From positions 36,298 to 100,297 of the forward strand of contig JACRDT010000020.1 of assembly GCA_016212795.1 (NCBI GenBank): DNA of 64,000 nucleotides. The letters run 5' to 3'. The notes below the pieces were generated by a model. That model made no database searches. It was not told the DNA's origin and saw only the letters and a list, made by a program, of their open reading frames with translations. The DNA is from Elusimicrobiota bacterium (lineage in GTDB: Bacteria; Elusimicrobiota; Elusimicrobia; UBA1565; UBA9628). Below, piece by piece: positions 23,904 through 31,347 of the stretch (its first letter is position 1; every line of letters begins with the position of its first letter). A program made the position numbers and the translations under genes.

Positions 23904-23940
23904 TTTGAGCCGCCGAGGCGGCCGAGCCGCCGCCGAATTT

Positions 23941-23949
23941 TGCTAGAAT
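23941..23949 (+). promoter_or_regulatory. Extended -10 promoter of ileS
   Basis: TGC-TAGAAT, 33 bases before the TTG start of ileS. No good -35 is visible, as often with extended -10 promoters. Confidence 0.55.
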
Positions 23950-23982
23950 GGGCCGTCCGACATTCCAGAGCACGGAGAAGCC

Positions 23983-26811
23983 TTGGCAGACCAGCAGATT
24001 CCAGCGCAAGCCACGGCCAAGAAGGCCGCCCCTTCCTGGCCGGTGAACCTACCCCGGACCGAGTTTCCCATGAAGGGGGACTTGGCGAGCCGCGAGCCCC
24101 TGATCCTGGACTTCTGGGCGGAGCTCGACCTCTACGCCCGTCTCATGAAGGTCCGCGAGGGCCGGCCGGCGTGGGTCCTCCATGACGGCCCTCCCTACGC
24201 CAACGGCCCCATCCACATCGGGCACGCCCTCAACAAGATCCTCAAGGACATGGCCGTCAAATCGCGCTCCCTCATGGGCCACCGGACCCCCTACGTCCCG
24301 GGCTGGGACTGCCACGGCCTGCCCATCGAGACCGCGCTCCTCAAGGAGATGAAGGTCTCCAAGAAGGCGATCGCCGACCTGCCGGCTTTCCGCAGGCAGG
24401 CCGCGGAATTCGCGGGCAGGTTCATCGGGACGCAGCGGGAGGATTTCAAGCGCCTCGGGGTCCTGGGGGACTGGGAGCGGCCGTACACGACCATGGCGCC
24501 CCGGTACGAAGCCAGCATCATCAGGGCGTTCCGCATCCTCATGGGGAAGGGCTACATCTACCGCGGCTTGCGGACGGTCCATTGGTGCGCGCACTGCGAG
24601 ACGGCCCTGGCCGAGGCCGAGGTCGAGTACAAGGACAAGACGTCCCGCTCGGTCTACGTCGCCTTCCAGCCGATGGCCGGCCACGCCGGGCCTTTGGCCG
24701 GCGCCCAGGCGGTCATCTGGACCACGACGCCCTGGACCCTGCCGGCCAACACGGGTCTCGCCTTCCACCCGAAGCTCGAGTATGTGCTGGCCAGGACCCA
24801 CTGGGCCGGGCAGGACAGGCTCTGGCTCCTGGCCAAGGCCAGGCTCGACGCGGTGGCGTCCCAGATCGGGGCCAAGGTGATCCGCCTCGAGGGCTCCTGG
24901 TCGGGCGAGGAGGCCGTCCGCCTGGTCCGCTGCTCCAGACCTTTCTACGGGGACAAGGAGAGCAAGGCCGTCCTGGCCGATTACGTGAGCTCCGAGGACG
25001 GGACCGGGATCGTGCACACCGCTCCGGGCCACGGGCAGGAGGACTTCGAGACAGGCCTGGCCAACGGCCTCGACATCCTCTCCCCCGTGGACGTGTCCGG
25101 CCGGTTCACGGCCGAGGCGCCCGAGGCACTGCGGGGCCAGCATGTCCTGCGGGAGGGCAACGAGGCCGCCGTGGCGGCGTTGTCTTCCATGGGCGCCCTC
25201 CTGTCGGAATCCGGCGTCCAGCACAGCTACCCGCACTGCTGGCGCTGCAAGGCGCCGATCGTGTTCCGGGCGACCGAGCAGTGGTTCCTGAGCGTCGGCC
25301 ACGAGGGCCTGCGCCGCGAACTCCTGGACGCCATCGGCACGGTGTCCTGGGTGCCCGAGGTCGGCAAGGCCCGCATCTCGGGCATGGTCTCTTCCCGGCC
25401 CGACTGGTGCCTCTCGAGGCAGCGGGTCTGGGGCACCCCCATCCCCATCCTCTTCTGCGCCCAGTGCCGCGAGCCGCTCAAGGACGACGCCGTCCTGGCC
25501 GCCGTCGAGAAGAAGGTCGAGTCGGACGGGTCGGATTTCTGGTTCGACAGGATGGAAGCGCCGGTCGCGGCGGAGGGGGCCGGCGCCGGCGACTCCGCTG
25601 TCGCGTGGCCGTTCCTGCCGGCGCAGACGAAGTGCGCCGCTTGCGGCCACCAGACGTTCAAGAGGGAGCGCGACATCCTGGATGTCTGGATCGATTCCGG
25701 GGCGTCCTGGCTGGGCGTGCGCCCCAAGGGGGACGAGCCGGCCGACCTCTATTTGGAAGGCTCGGACCAGCATCGAGGCTGGTTCCAGAGCTCCCTGGTC
25801 CTCGCCGTCGGCCTCACGGGGCGGGCCCCGTACCGGGAGGTCCTCACGCACGGCTGGGTGCTCGACGAGCACGGCCACGCCATGCACAAGTCCGCGGGCA
25901 ACGTGGTGGCGCCCCAGGACGTCATCAAGAAGCTCGGCGCCGACGTCCTCAGGCTCTGGGTGGCGCTGTCCGATTTCTCGGACGACGTTCGCATCTCGGA
26001 CAAGCTCCTCGAGGGGCCCCGGGACGCCTACCGCAAGGTCCGGAACACCTTGCGCTATCTCCTGGGCAACCTCCACGACTTCCCCGGCGGCCCCCAGCCG
26101 GAGCGGCTCCCGGAGCTCGAGCGGTATATCTTGCACCGCCTCGCGAGCCTGCAGGCGAGCATCCTGGAGCACTACCGCCACTACAGGTTCCGCGCCGCCG
26201 GCCGCGAGCTGGTGGATTTCTGCGCCTTCGACCTCTCGGCCTTCTACCTCGACGTCCTCAAGGACCGCCTCTACACGTTCGCCCAGGACCACCCGGACCG
26301 CCGGGCCGGCCAATGGGTGATGGCCGAGCTCGTCCGAAGGCTCCTGCAGCTCGTCGCGCCCATCCTCTCCTTCACGGCGGAGGAGGCCTGGCGCCATCTG
26401 CCGGACCGGCTCAAGCCCGCCCCGAGCGTGTTCCTGGCGGAGCTGGGCGCGTGCGACCCCGCCTGGATCGACCCTGGACTCGCCCAGCGCTGGGAAGGCA
26501 TCCTGCGCATCCGTTCCGTGGTGTACAAGGCCATCGAGGAGCAGCGGGCCGCCGGCAAGATCGGGGGTTCCCTCCAGGCGAAAGTGGCCCTGAAGGGAGG
26601 GGGGGCCGGCGCCCTGCAGGGCGTCGACTGGCCGCAGGTCCTCATCGTCTCCGGTGTCTCGGTCCTGGAGGGGGACGGGGAGTTGGAGGCCTCGGTCGAG
26701 CGGGCGGAGGGCTCGAAGTGCCCCCGCTGCTGGAGGTTCCAATCTGACATCGGCTCGTCCGCCGGGATGCCCGAGCTCTGCGGGCGATGCGCCGGGCAGC
26801 TCTCGTCTTGA
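23983..26811 (+). CDS. ileS: Isoleucyl-tRNA synthetase
   Basis: A 942-residue class I synthetase that charges tRNA-Ile. The HIGH motif is in PPYANGPIHIGHALN (about residue 72), the CP1 editing domain follows (TTTPWTLPANTGLAF), and the KMSKS-equivalent is MHKSAGNVV rather than the canonical KMSKS. The C-terminus has the zinc-binding pairs CPRCW and CGRC. The start is TTG at 23983, with GGAG upstream; no ATG is suitably placed. lspA follows 12 bases after the stop, a common bacterial arrangement. Confidence 0.97.
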   Translation: MADQQIPAQATAKKAAPSWPVNLPRTEFPMKGDLASREPLILDFWAELDLYARLMKVREGRPAWVLHDGPPYANGPIHIGHALNKILKDMAVKSRSLMGHRTPYVPGWDCHGLPIETALLKEMKVSKKAIADLPAFRRQAAEFAGRFIGTQREDFKRLGVLGDWERPYTTMAPRYEASIIRAFRILMGKGYIYRGLRTVHWCAHCETALAEAEVEYKDKTSRSVYVAFQPMAGHAGPLAGAQAVIWTTTPWTLPANTGLAFHPKLEYVLARTHWAGQDRLWLLAKARLDAVASQIGAKVIRLEGSWSGEEAVRLVRCSRPFYGDKESKAVLADYVSSEDGTGIVHTAPGHGQEDFETGLANGLDILSPVDVSGRFTAEAPEALRGQHVLREGNEAAVAALSSMGALLSESGVQHSYPHCWRCKAPIVFRATEQWFLSVGHEGLRRELLDAIGTVSWVPEVGKARISGMVSSRPDWCLSRQRVWGTPIPILFCAQCREPLKDDAVLAAVEKKVESDGSDFWFDRMEAPVAAEGAGAGDSAVAWPFLPAQTKCAACGHQTFKRERDILDVWIDSGASWLGVRPKGDEPADLYLEGSDQHRGWFQSSLVLAVGLTGRAPYREVLTHGWVLDEHGHAMHKSAGNVVAPQDVIKKLGADVLRLWVALSDFSDDVRISDKLLEGPRDAYRKVRNTLRYLLGNLHDFPGGPQPERLPELERYILHRLASLQASILEHYRHYRFRAAGRELVDFCAFDLSAFYLDVLKDRLYTFAQDHPDRRAGQWVMAELVRRLLQLVAPILSFTAEEAWRHLPDRLKPAPSVFLAELGACDPAWIDPGLAQRWEGILRIRSVVYKAIEEQRAAGKIGGSLQAKVALKGGGAGALQGVDWPQVLIVSGVSVLEGDGELEASVERAEGSKCPRCWRFQSDIGSSAGMPELCGRCAGQLSS

Positions 26812-26823
26812 GCCCGCAGCCTC

Positions 26824-27270
26824 ATGAAACGATTCGCCGCCTTGGCGCCGTCGCTGCTGGTGGTCGGCGTCTTCCTCGCCGACCGCCTGACCAAGTCCCT
26901 CGCGCTGCGCCACCTCAGGCCGATCGACGGGGTGGCCCTGACGCCGTTCTTCCACCTCACCTACGTCGAGAACACGGGCGCGGCGTTCGGCCTCGGGGCC
27001 CGCAGGAACGGCTTCTTCATCGCGGTCTCCATCCTGCTGATGGGCGGCCTGCTCCATCTGCGCCGGCGGTGGCCCAAGGACAACGCGTGGCTGCAGTACG
27101 GCGCCATGCTGGTGATCGGCGGGGCGCTCGGCAACCTCTACGACCGCCTCGTCTACGGCTGCGTCGTGGATTTCCTGGACTTCAGGGTCTGGCCCGTCTT
27201 CAACCTGGCCGACTCGTGCGTGAGCGTCGGGGCGTGCTGCCTGGCCTGGGGATTCAGGAAGGAAGGGTAG
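26824..27270 (+). CDS. lspA: Lipoprotein signal peptidase (signal peptidase II)
   Basis: A 148-residue, four-helix membrane aspartyl protease that removes signal peptides from prolipoproteins. Conserved features: NTGAAFGL in the first periplasmic region, GGALGNLYDR with the first catalytic Asp, and FNLADSCVSVG with the second. It probably shares a transcript with ileS. It ends exactly where the convergent minus-strand gene ends. Confidence 0.96.
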   Translation: MKRFAALAPSLLVVGVFLADRLTKSLALRHLRPIDGVALTPFFHLTYVENTGAAFGLGARRNGFFIAVSILLMGGLLHLRRRWPKDNAWLQYGAMLVIGGALGNLYDRLVYGCVVDFLDFRVWPVFNLADSCVSVGACCLAWGFRKEG

Positions 27271-28851
27271 TCATTCGTTCGCTTTGTTGTAGAGGGCTCC
27301 GACGGCGAGGCCGAGGATCACGGCTCCGAGGATGAACGCCGGGCCGCCGAACGCCGCGGCCACGAACCCGAAGAGGACCGCCGGGATGACCATCGTCCCG
27401 ACCTCCTTGCCCCACTTCGTCCAGTCCGCCTTCTCCTCGGCGACCGCGGCCTCCGGGCCCTTGGGCGGCGTGATCTTGAGGCCTTCCTTCTTGGGGGGGT
27501 TGTTGGCCAGGTTGCCCGTCCCGATGTTCTGGTTGACCTGCTCGTTGCCTTTGCCGCTGCCGTCGACGGTGTTGTTCCCGGTCTCCAGGGGCTTGTTCGT
27601 GCCCTTGCCCTGGATGGCGTCGTCGAGGATCTTCTTGGCCTGGTCCATGTCGGTGATGCCGTTGAGGCGGGCCATGATGCCCTGCATCTTCTCGAGCTGC
27701 TGCTGGGCCGTCAGCTTGGTGATATCCGAGCCGGCGTAGTTGTTGAAATCCTCCTTGATGATCGCGCGGTAGAAGTCGATGAAGCTGGCGGCCTTCTTGG
27801 CGTCGCCCTTGGCCAGGGCGGCCTCGGCCACCTTGAGCTGCGCGTCGAAGTTCTCCTTGGCGTTGGGGAAGTCCTTGAGGCGCTGCTCGATGTAGGCCTG
27901 CTCGAGGCGGTCGAAGCGGTCCCAGACCTTGGGGGCGTCGGGGTTCTTGGGCGCCCAGCTATGGTGAACGTAGGCCTTGACCTTCGTCATGACCTCGCCG
28001 CGCAGGCCCGAGACGATCTTGTTGTACTCGTCCCTCTTGGAATCCTTGTCGGCCTTGGCCGTGGCATAGGTCGTTTCGAACGTCTTCTTTTGCTCGGGGG
28101 TCATCTCGGCCGTCAGCACCATGACCTCGAAGGCGGTGAACTCGGCCTCGGCGGGCGCGGTCTGGTTGTTCCCCGGGACCACGCCCTTCTCCTTCTCGGC
28201 CTTCTCCTTGGCGATGCGGTCCTTCTCGGCCTTGTCCTTTGCGATGCGGTCCTTCTCGGCCTTGTCCTTTGCGATGCGGTCCCGCTCTGCCTTGTCCTTG
28301 GCGGCGCGGTCTCGATCGGCCTTGTCCTTGGCGATGCGGTCCTTCTCGGCTTTGTCCTTGGCGATGCGGTCTTTCTCGGCCTTCTCCTTGGCGAGGCGCT
28401 CTTTCTCCGCGGCCGGGTCCGGGGCCATCCCGGAGGGAGGCAGGACGATGATCTTCGAGCCCGCGGCCGTGAGCTGGGACTGCCAGCTGGGCGCGGCGCT
28501 GAGCGCGGTGCCTTCCTTGGTGACCCTGGGGCCTTTGTCCGTGCGCGTCAATACATAAGGAGAGAGCTGTGTGTCGAACGTCGTGAGCCAGGCGTTCCCG
28601 AAGGCTTTCTGGGAGACCTGCTTGAAGACGTAGAGGTTGGCCTGCTTCTGCTTGGACTGGTGGCCGCAGCTGGAGTAGTAGCACCACACGCTATGGAAGC
28701 CCCCGGCTTCGTCCTGGAAGCTCAACTCGTACCACGCGCCCCAGCTTTCGGTGACGGGCTCCCACTTGGGGATCTCGCGTTGCTGCGCTCTCGCGGGAGC
28801 GGCAGCCGCCAATAGGATGGAGACGGCGAAGGCGGACCACAGCTTGTTCAT
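27271..28851 (-). CDS. Secreted/membrane protein with Lys/Glu 10-residue repeats
   Basis: About 526 residues from ATG 28851, which gives a clean signal peptide (MNKLWSAFAVSILLAAAAPARAQ); an upstream ATG adds seven residues. An N-terminal domain of ~130 residues (with two CYYSSC-type cysteines) is followed by a charged repeat region (unit EKDRIAKDKA, about six copies), a helical middle, and a C-terminal double hydrophobic segment (VIPAVLFGFVAAAFGGPA and ILGAVILGLAVGALY). It is probably anchored in the inner membrane with a long rigid helix in the periplasm. No known family is recognised. Confidence 0.8.
   Translation of the reverse strand: MNKLWSAFAVSILLAAAAPARAQQREIPKWEPVTESWGAWYELSFQDEAGGFHSVWCYYSSCGHQSKQKQANLYVFKQVSQKAFGNAWLTTFDTQLSPYVLTRTDKGPRVTKEGTALSAAPSWQSQLTAAGSKIIVLPPSGMAPDPAAEKERLAKEKAEKDRIAKDKAEKDRIAKDKADRDRAAKDKAERDRIAKDKAEKDRIAKDKAEKDRIAKEKAEKEKGVVPGNNQTAPAEAEFTAFEVMVLTAEMTPEQKKTFETTYATAKADKDSKRDEYNKIVSGLRGEVMTKVKAYVHHSWAPKNPDAPKVWDRFDRLEQAYIEQRLKDFPNAKENFDAQLKVAEAALAKGDAKKAASFIDFYRAIIKEDFNNYAGSDITKLTAQQQLEKMQGIMARLNGITDMDQAKKILDDAIQGKGTNKPLETGNNTVDGSGKGNEQVNQNIGTGNLANNPPKKEGLKITPPKGPEAAVAEEKADWTKWGKEVGTMVIPAVLFGFVAAAFGGPAFILGAVILGLAVGALYNKANE
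28211..28390 (-). repeat. 30-bp in-frame tandem repeat
   Basis: Six 30-bp units (for example GCGATGCGGTCCTTCTCGGC as the first 20 bases on the plus strand), coding for the EKDRIAKDKA repeat. Copies differ at few bases, so copy number may vary by slippage. It has no spacers, so it is not CRISPR. Confidence 0.85.
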
Positions 28852-28878
28852 GGGGTACCTCGCAGGACTCATACCAGT

Positions 28879-28907
28879 AGCATACCTGGTCTGCCGAAAT
28901 AATGCAA
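28879..28907 (-). promoter_or_regulatory. Promoter of the repeat-containing secreted protein
   Basis: On the minus strand TTGCAT (28907-28902), 17-base spacer, TATGCT (28884-28879), about 28 bases before ATG 28851. Confidence 0.5.
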
Positions 28908-28915
28908 CTGGCTAT

Positions 28916-28938
28916 GGACCTAGACCCGGTCTAGGTCC
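28916..28938. terminator. Perfect palindrome after the RlmD-like gene
   Basis: Arms GGACCTAGACC / GGTCTAGGTCC around a single C. It begins at the last base of the stop codon of the minus-strand methyltransferase gene, so it may act as its terminator, though there is no T-run. It also separates two same-strand genes. Confidence 0.5.
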
Positions 28939-30446
28939 TAGGTCCTATCCAGCAGCGCGACAAGTTCCACGTGCGAGGTCTGCGGGAACAGGTCCACGGG
29001 CTGGACCCTGCGCAGCCGGAAGCCCGAGTGCAGCAGGTAGCCCGCGTCCCTGGCGAAGGTGGCGGGGTCGCAGGACACGTAGACGAGGCGCTCGAACCGG
29101 CGGGCCGTGAGGCAGCGGAGGACCGGGGGCGTCAGGCCGCTGCGGGGAGGGTCCACGATGGCCGCGGCGCGGCCCGGGCCCTCGCCGCCGCCGCGCATGG
29201 CTCGGGCGAGCACGCTCTCGGCCCGGCCGGCGAGGAACCGGACGTTGCGGATGCCGTTGGCCCGGGCGTTGTCGATGGCGTTGCGCACCGCTTCCCCGTT
29301 CTCCTCGATGCCGATCACGCTCTGCGTCCGCCCGGCGATCCAGAGGGAGATCGTGCCGACCCCGCAGTAGATGTCGTACACCGTGGGGAACGTCTTGCCC
29401 CCCTCGGTCAGCGCTTGGAGCGTCTCGTCGTAGAGGATCTCGGAGGCGGCCGAGTTGACCTGGAGGAAGGACCCCGGCGAGGACTTGAACCGCAGGCTGC
29501 CGATGCGCTCCTCGATGCCCCGGTCGCCGGCGAGCCGCTTCCAGATGGGGCCGAGGACGACGGAGGTCTTGAGGGGCTGCACGTTGTGGTAGAGGCTCGC
29601 GATCTCGGGGAAGGCGGCCGTCATCTCGGCCACGAATTCCTCCCGGCGCGGGAAGGCGTCGGTCAGCGCGACCACGGCCGCGAGCGCCTGGCCGGCGGCG
29701 TTCGTGCGCACGTAGAGATGGCGCAGCCACCCCCGGCCGTCTTCCTGGGAGTAGACGCTCCAGCCGAACTTGGCGGCCAGGTCCCGGACCTTGCGGAAGA
29801 TGCGCACGGAGAGCTCCGACTGTACGGGGCAGTCCTCCAGCGGCACGATGCGGTGCGTCCCCTGCTCGAAGAAGCCGGCCAGCGGCGGTCCCTTGGATTG
29901 CGGGTTGCGGCCGAAAGGGATCTGGACCTTGTTGCGGTAGTTCCACTGCTGCGGGGAGGCCCGGACGGGCTCGATGGGCGGCTGGCCCAGCTTGCCGATG
30001 CGCCTCAAGGCGTCCGCGACGATGCCGCGCTTGGCTTCGAGCTGGCGTTCGTACTCGAGCTGCTGCCAGCCGCAGCCCCCGCAGGCGGGTCCGCGGCGGC
30101 CGGGGTCGAAGTGGATGGGGCAGCGGGGGACGATGCGGCCCGGCCCGGCCTCGAGCACGGACCGCAGGCGGGCCCGGAGGTAGGTGGGCTTCTGGGCGAC
30201 GACCTCGACCTCGAGGCGGTCCCCGGGGACGGCGTACGGGACGAAGACGATGCGCGAGCTGCCCGCGCCCGGCGTTTCTGGCGCGGGCGTGCCGCTTCGA
30301 TCCGAGCGGGAAGGCGGCCTGCCCGCGCCCGGCGTTTCTGGCGCGGGCGTGCCGCTTCGATCCGAGCGGGAAGGCGGCCCTTCGGCGCGCGCCAGGCCCG
30401 AGCCTTCCGGGGCCATCCTCTCGACCTTGACCGTGAGCCGTTCCAC
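28938..30446 (-). CDS. rlmD: RlmD/TrmA-family RNA (uracil-5-)-methyltransferase with inserted repeats in the TRAM domain
   Basis: A ~502-residue enzyme that methylates uracil in rRNA (RlmD-like) or tRNA. The start chosen is GTG 30446, giving MERLTVKVERMAPEG at the front of the TRAM domain. Fe-S cysteines are present (CPIHFD, CGGC), as are the SAM motif YDIYCGVGT, the catalytic loop VDPPRSGL and the nucleophile in YVSCDPATF. Between GLARAEG and RIVFVPYAVPGD the TRAM domain is interrupted by about 40 residues (two copies of PPSRSDRSGTPAPETPGAGR) encoded by two tandem copies of a dispersed element. The frame stays open, so the enzyme may tolerate it. Confidence 0.9.
   Translation of the reverse strand: MERLTVKVERMAPEGSGLARAEGPPSRSDRSGTPAPETPGAGRPPSRSDRSGTPAPETPGAGSSRIVFVPYAVPGDRLEVEVVAQKPTYLRARLRSVLEAGPGRIVPRCPIHFDPGRRGPACGGCGWQQLEYERQLEAKRGIVADALRRIGKLGQPPIEPVRASPQQWNYRNKVQIPFGRNPQSKGPPLAGFFEQGTHRIVPLEDCPVQSELSVRIFRKVRDLAAKFGWSVYSQEDGRGWLRHLYVRTNAAGQALAAVVALTDAFPRREEFVAEMTAAFPEIASLYHNVQPLKTSVVLGPIWKRLAGDRGIEERIGSLRFKSSPGSFLQVNSAASEILYDETLQALTEGGKTFPTVYDIYCGVGTISLWIAGRTQSVIGIEENGEAVRNAIDNARANGIRNVRFLAGRAESVLARAMRGGGEGPGRAAAIVDPPRSGLTPPVLRCLTARRFERLVYVSCDPATFARDAGYLLHSGFRLRRVQPVDLFPQTSHVELVALLDRT
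30261..30380 (-). repeat. Two tandem 60-bp copies of the dispersed double-hairpin element (copies B and C)
   Basis: Exact 60-bp tandem units differing at the last base. Each contains the 9-bp arm hairpin GCCCGCGCC / GGCGCGGGC. They lie in frame in the RlmD-like gene, inverted relative to copy A in cusC. On the plus strand they also read open for about 40 codons, but that frame is a by-product. Confidence 0.88.
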
Positions 30447-30495
30447 GCCGTGGATACTATCATTTTGTACAATAGCAGTAACTACGCAGTCCACG

Positions 30496-31347
30496 ATGAA
30501 ACGGCGTCTAGCCCCCCTCAATGCTCTCCTCCCCCGCGGGGGGAGGCTCGCGATCCTGGCGCTTCTGCTGGCCGCTTGCGTGCCGTACCCGGGCGCTCCG
30601 CCCCGGATCGAGGGCAGGTCGGACAGCATCACGACCGGGCCGTTCGAGCCCCTGGACCCGGGGGCTTCCGAGCTCGACAGCCTGCATTTCTCGGTCCGGG
30701 CCTACGGGCCCGACGCGGCCAGGCAGATCGCGCAGACCGCCGAGGAGTCCTACGGCCGCATCATGGTCGACACCAACCTGTATTCCTTCCGGCCCAAGGG
30801 GCTCTACCGCGTCATGGTCTACGCGACCTCCGACGAGTACCGCAAGAAGACGGACCAGCCGGCGTGGTCCGGCGGGGTGTCCGTGGGCAACGCCATCTGC
30901 ACCTTCCACGGCCCCCATCTGCCCGGCGTCCTGGCCCATGAGATGACCCACCTGATCTTCTACGAGTACATGGGCCGCTCCGACCAGTCCCTGCGCTGGA
31001 TCAACGAGGGGCTGGCCGTGTACCAGGAGACCATCGCCCTGGCGACGCCCCGGGGGGCGAGGGACCCCTTCGTCGCCCTGCGCGAGAGCCTGGCGAAGTC
31101 CCCGATCCCCATGGAGCACATGGAGAGCTTCGTCCCCGCCACCGAGCATGAGTTCCAGGTCAACAACTGGTACGCCCAGGCCTACGGCATGGTCAGGTTC
31201 ATGATCGAGCGGGGCGGGCGGATGGGCTTCTCCCAGTTCCTCGCCGCCCTCAAGGAGCGGCGCACGCTCGACGACGCCTTCGCCGCGGGCTTCCCGGCGT
31301 GGCGGACGGCCGCGGTCTTCTACGCCGAGTGGCGGCGCAGCCTATGA
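30496..31347 (+). CDS. Putative lipoprotein zinc metalloprotease (HExxH)
   Basis: A 283-residue protein with a lipoprotein signal peptide ([11 protein letters not shown], lipobox Cys near residue 27). The catalytic motif HEMTH is in [15 protein letters not shown], and the downstream [11 protein letters not shown] supplies the likely third zinc ligand Glu, as in gluzincins (peptidase MA-like). It acts in the periplasm or outer membrane; the substrate is unknown. The start is ATG 30496, with TACAAT 23 bases upstream. A palindromic repeat lies in the signal peptide coding region. Its stop overlaps the start of the copper ATPase (ATGA). Confidence 0.82.
   Translation: MKRRLAPLNALLPRGGRLAILALLLAACVPYPGAPPRIEGRSDSITTGPFEPLDPGASELDSLHFSVRAYGPDAARQIAQTAEESYGRIMVDTNLYSFRPKGLYRVMVYATSDEYRKKTDQPAWSGGVSVGNAICTFHGPHLPGVLAHEMTHLIFYEYMGRSDQSLRWINEGLAVYQETIALATPRGARDPFVALRESLAKSPIPMEHMESFVPATEHEFQVNNWYAQAYGMVRFMIERGGRMGFSQFLAALKERRTLDDAFAAGFPAWRTAAVFYAEWRRSL
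30528..30546. repeat. CCTCCCCC/GGGGGAGG palindrome (family 2) in a signal peptide
   Basis: Perfect 8-bp arms with loop GCG. It encodes LLPRGG in the lipoprotein n-region. Related palindromes lie at 40874-40898 and 48914-48934. Confidence 0.7.

Noticed and set aside
24049..27057. Minus-strand open frame of ~1,000 codons opposite ileS and lspA
   Set aside because: Both plus-strand genes are unmistakable and the antisense product has no domain.
28211..28390. Regular 30-bp repeats as a possible CRISPR array
   Set aside because: Units are contiguous with no spacers and encode an in-frame 10-residue repeat in an exported protein.
30261..30380. Tandem repeat as CRISPR or assembly duplication
   Set aside because: No spacers; a related single copy at 4699 and a decayed one at 42684 support a true dispersed element, although copy number should be checked with reads.
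30184..30495. Upstream extension of the metalloprotease lipoprotein through the repeat copies
   Set aside because: It would remove the lipoprotein signal from the N-terminus and overlaps the oppositely oriented RlmD-like gene. ATG 30496 gives a proper signal peptide.
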